In this document: in pieces, positions 5,246 to 7,725 of the stretch | How the letters are laid out: the number at the start of each line of letters is the position of its first letter | How positions within the stretch are numbered: position 1 is the first letter of the stretch | NCBI GenBank assembly: GCA_036733305.1 | Contig: DAINAT010000139.1 | Location: 1 to 7,725, forward strand | From: UBA7672 sp036733305 | GTDB lineage: Bacteria; Pseudomonadota; Alphaproteobacteria; Caulobacterales; Hyphomonadaceae | Length of the DNA: 7,725 nt | Reading direction: 5' to 3' | Program-made: the position numbers and the translations under genes | The notes under the pieces: generated by a model | Told to the model about the DNA's origin: nothing | What the model saw: only the letters and a program-made list of their open reading frames with translations | The model's database searches: none

Positions 5246-7725
5246 TCAGACCGCGATATCGAACTCGTCGAGATCGAAATCGCCGTCGTCCAGACCAACG
5301 GCTGCATCGTTGCCCGTGGGCTTGGCATAGCGCGCAATCGCTTCGAACAGTATTTCGCGCACGATCGGCTTGGCGACGTGATCGTCGGCGCCTGCCTCTT
5401 TCGCTTCAAGCACGTGCTCGTCCGTCGCGTTGGCCGAGACTGCAAGCATCGGCGTGGCCGGACGGCCGTTGTCGCGCTCCCAAGCGCGGATGGCGCGCAG
5501 GGCGGCGAGGCCGCCCATGATCGGCATTTGCAGGTCCATCAGGACGAGATCGAAGCGGCCATTCGAGAATTTCTCGACTGCTTCCTTGCCGTTCTCGGCA
5601 AAAGTGATGTGCAGGCCGGATTGCGCCAGCAGCAATTCGACGACGCGGCGGTTCATCGGATTGTCTTCAGCCACCAGCAGGCGAAGGTTCTCGATCTTCG
5701 TCTCGGCATCGAAGTCTTCCACGGCCACAGCCGTGATTGCGCCCAGTGCAGCGATACGGTCACGCGAGATCGGGCAGACGACTTCGAATGTCGAACCTTC
5801 GCCCTCCTTGGATCGCGCGCTGACGCGACCATTCATGAGCTCGACAAGCCGCTTCACGATCGAGAGGCCGAGGCCAAGGCCCCCGAACTTGCGCGATGTA
5901 GAGATGTCGGCCTGCTCGAACCGCTCGAAAATCCTGTCCGCCAGCTCCGGCGGGAAGCCGACGCCCGTGTCGGTCACGGACAGGCGCAGCTGTGTCTTGC
6001 CATCGGCCACGTCATCGAACGTGGCGGACACGCTGATGTGGCCCTCTTCCGTGAACTTGACCGCGTTGTTGAGCAGGTTGCCGAGCACCTGACCGATCCG
6101 CACCGGATCGCCGCGGAACACGCCATCGCAGGTGGCGGAGATGAACGTATCGAAGCGCAGCCCCTTGGCCTCTGCGCGTGTGCGGGCCGCTTCGCAGGTG
6201 TTGCGCAGCACTTCTTCAAGTTCGAAGGGGCGCACGTCGAACTGGATCTCATCGCCTTCGAGGCGCGAGAATTCGACCAGGTCATCCATCACGCGCAGCA
6301 ATGTGCGGCCAGACGTCGAGATCAGGCGCACCATCTCGCCCTGGCGCTCGTCCAGCTGCGTGCGCGCGAGAACTTCGGAGACGGCCAACACGCCATTCAG
6401 CGGCGTGCGGATCTCATGGCTCATGTTGGACAAGAAGTCGGATTTCGCAGCAGCCGCGACCAGCGCGCGCTGTTCGGCTTCCATGGCCTTCAATTCGATA
6501 TTCTTGCGAGCCGTGATGTCCTGGATCACCGCGAAGGCGCGTGCGGGCGAGCCCTTCACGGTCTTGAGAATGCGGATGGACGCCGCGTGCCAGATCTCGC
6601 GGCCATCAGCGAACGCCACGCGATACTCAGCCGTATAGGGCGGGCCTCCGGCGAGGTGCGCGCGCCATTTGTTTCCCAGCATGTCTCGGTCGGCCACATG
6701 GACCCAGCTATCGCCGCCGGTCAGGGAGTCGAAGGTCGGCTTCTGCGGGAAGAAATGCTTCCAGTCGCCTTCGAGATAGGTTTCGCGCAGTTCGAAATCG
6801 AGTTCCCAGATCATCATCTGGGTGATCGACATGCCGAACGACATGCGTTCCTTGGACGATTCAATCTCGTGCTGCGCCTCAACGAACGCAGTCACGTCCT
6901 CGTGCATCGTCACGATACCGCCAACCTGGCCATCGCCATCGCGCCATGGGGCGGCGGACCATTTCATCCAGCGCTGCCTGCCGCTGCGCGCAACAAAGGG
7001 GTCGCGATCATTGCTCATGACTTCGCCGCGCATGACCTGACGATGCATGATGCGCCATTTGTCAGGCATCCAGTGCAGCAGATCGTAGATCGAACGTCCC
7101 AGCACTTCCGCTTCGGTGAGCTTCAGCTCTGCGATCCAGCTTGCGCTGGCCATCATGACCCGCATTTCCTTGTCGCACATGCAGATCGGCGTCGGCGCCG
7201 CCTGCACGAAGCGGCGAACGGTCGAGTCGGACATCAGCGCCGCCTGAAGCGCCGCATGGCTATCCGTCTTGTCGACGACGACGCCGTGCATCGCTTCTAT
7301 TTGACCACGCGCGTCAATCGAAGGCGAACCGGCAACCTGGATCATGCGCGTGGTGCCGTCCGCCCGGCGTACGCTGAACGTCTGCTGCACAGGCCGGCGC
7401 TTCTCGATGGCGTCCCGCGTAGCGGCGACGACGTTCTGACGCTCGCTTTGCTGGATCATTTCGACGAAGTCAGTCAGCACCAGCGGCGGCGCCGCAGGAT
7501 CAAGGCCAAGAATACGCGCCGCGCCCGCCGAGCATTGAAGCTTGAAATCACGCCCTGCCCGCCAGTGGCCTATGCCCCCAACCTGTTCGACAGCATCGCG
7601 CGCCGTCGCCGTCTCGAGGCGCTCGCGCTCGAGGGTGTCTTGCCGCGTCATGTCGCGTCCGACGAACGAGATCAGACCCGCCGGGCCCATCCATGAAAGA
7701 TCGGCGTCTATCAGCTTCAGCTCAT
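5246..7725 (-). CDS. Hybrid sensor histidine kinase with multiple PAS domains and a receiver (5' end outside window)
   Basis: A hybrid two-component kinase. The frame is open to the right edge: the codons before the in-frame ATG at 7690 read ELKLIDADLSW and join the last strands of a PAS-like fold ending GRDMT, so the start lies outside. Counting from that ATG (814 aa), three further PAS-like modules span about 33-145, 155-270 and 285-395, the last ending in IQDITARK. HisKA follows with phospho-acceptor H425 in SHEIRTP. The ATPase domain has an N box GNLLNNAVKF (537-546), DTGVGFP (574-580), FERFEQ (588-593) and GGLGLGLS (603-610). The receiver (about 669-790) keeps E675/D676, phospho-site D719 in LMDLQMP, S752 and K774, so it should be active. 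The C-terminal tail is Asp-rich. No membrane segment is visible in this part, so sensing may be cytosolic, perhaps of redox or energy state. No Hpt domain is present, so a separate phosphotransfer partner is expected. Confidence 0.92.
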   Translation of the reverse strand, partial: ELKLIDADLSWMGPAGLISFVGRDMTRQDTLERERLETATARDAVEQVGGIGHWRAGRDFKLQCSAGAARILGLDPAAPPLVLTDFVEMIQQSERQNVVAATRDAIEKRRPVQQTFSVRRADGTTRMIQVAGSPSIDARGQIEAMHGVVVDKTDSHAALQAALMSDSTVRRFVQAAPTPICMCDKEMRVMMASASWIAELKLTEAEVLGRSIYDLLHWMPDKWRIMHRQVMRGEVMSNDRDPFVARSGRQRWMKWSAAPWRDGDGQVGGIVTMHEDVTAFVEAQHEIESSKERMSFGMSITQMMIWELDFELRETYLEGDWKHFFPQKPTFDSLTGGDSWVHVADRDMLGNKWRAHLAGGPPYTAEYRVAFADGREIWHAASIRILKTVKGSPARAFAVIQDITARKNIELKAMEAEQRALVAAAAKSDFLSNMSHEIRTPLNGVLAVSEVLARTQLDERQGEMVRLISTSGRTLLRVMDDLVEFSRLEGDEIQFDVRPFELEEVLRNTCEAARTRAEAKGLRFDTFISATCDGVFRGDPVRIGQVLGNLLNNAVKFTEEGHISVSATFDDVADGKTQLRLSVTDTGVGFPPELADRIFERFEQADISTSRKFGGLGLGLSIVKRLVELMNGRVSARSKEGEGSTFEVVCPISRDRIAALGAITAVAVEDFDAETKIENLRLLVAEDNPMNRRVVELLLAQSGLHITFAENGKEAVEKFSNGRFDLVLMDLQMPIMGGLAALRAIRAWERDNGRPATPMLAVSANATDEHVLEAKEAGADDHVAKPIVREILFEAIARYAKPTGNDAAVGLDDGDFDLDEFDIAV

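Noticed and set aside
4930..5520. Open frame of 196 codons on the plus strand spanning the convergent junction
   Set aside because: It overlaps two genes with recognisable domains and reads as an Arg-rich, low-complexity translation typical of an out-of-frame GC-rich ORF.
5378..7696. A 772-codon open frame on the plus strand, antisense to the hybrid kinase
   Set aside because: It is the complement of a clearly conserved kinase gene in GC-rich DNA. The translation is rich in His, Arg and Ala and shows no recognisable domain, as expected of a shadow frame.

Overview
The window is about 60% GC and densely coded, with short intergenic spaces. Its gene content fits an alphaproteobacterium: a subclass I ferredoxin-NADP+ reductase ending in AFVG, an EthA-like Baeyer-Villiger monooxygenase, an acetyl-CoA synthetase, a cold-shock/DUF1294 fusion and a multi-PAS hybrid histidine kinase. 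A Caulobacterales/Hyphomonadaceae-like or related marine/freshwater lineage is my guess, with no rRNA or other marker to confirm it. A run of exactly 100 Ns (3801-3900) inside acs shows this is a draft or metagenomic assembly.

Layout from left to right: (i) the likely 5' end of an unidentified minus-strand gene running off the left edge (1-98); (ii) a short divergent spacer with an imperfect dyad; (iii) fpr on plus (175-990); (iv) a flavin monooxygenase of the EthA/BVMO type on minus (987-2507), whose stop codon overlaps that of fpr in one CTAG palindrome; (v) a 196-bp divergent regulatory region (2508-2703) with an FNR/FixK-type box, a hairpin and a 9-bp direct repeat; (vi) acs on plus (2704-4536), interrupted by the gap; (vii) a cold-shock-domain/DUF1294 membrane protein (4553-5239) 16 bp after acs and probably co-transcribed with it; (viii) a hybrid sensor kinase on minus (5246 to the right edge and beyond), converging on the previous gene with 6 bp between stops.

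How the genes may work together: Acs turns acetate into acetyl-CoA. The divergent monooxygenase could convert ketones to esters, whose hydrolysis can release acetate, so a shared control region is biochemically sensible but unproven. The TTGA-N6-TCAA site between them suggests oxygen- or redox-responsive control by a CRP/FNR-family regulator. Fpr moves electrons between NADPH and ferredoxin/flavodoxin and is not obviously tied to the monooxygenase, which binds NADPH itself. The hybrid kinase looks like an independent sensory unit. I found no CRISPR array, mobile element, tRNA or rRNA, and nothing that amounts to a new multi-gene system. The most informative items are the divergent regulatory region and the mis-sized assembly gap.
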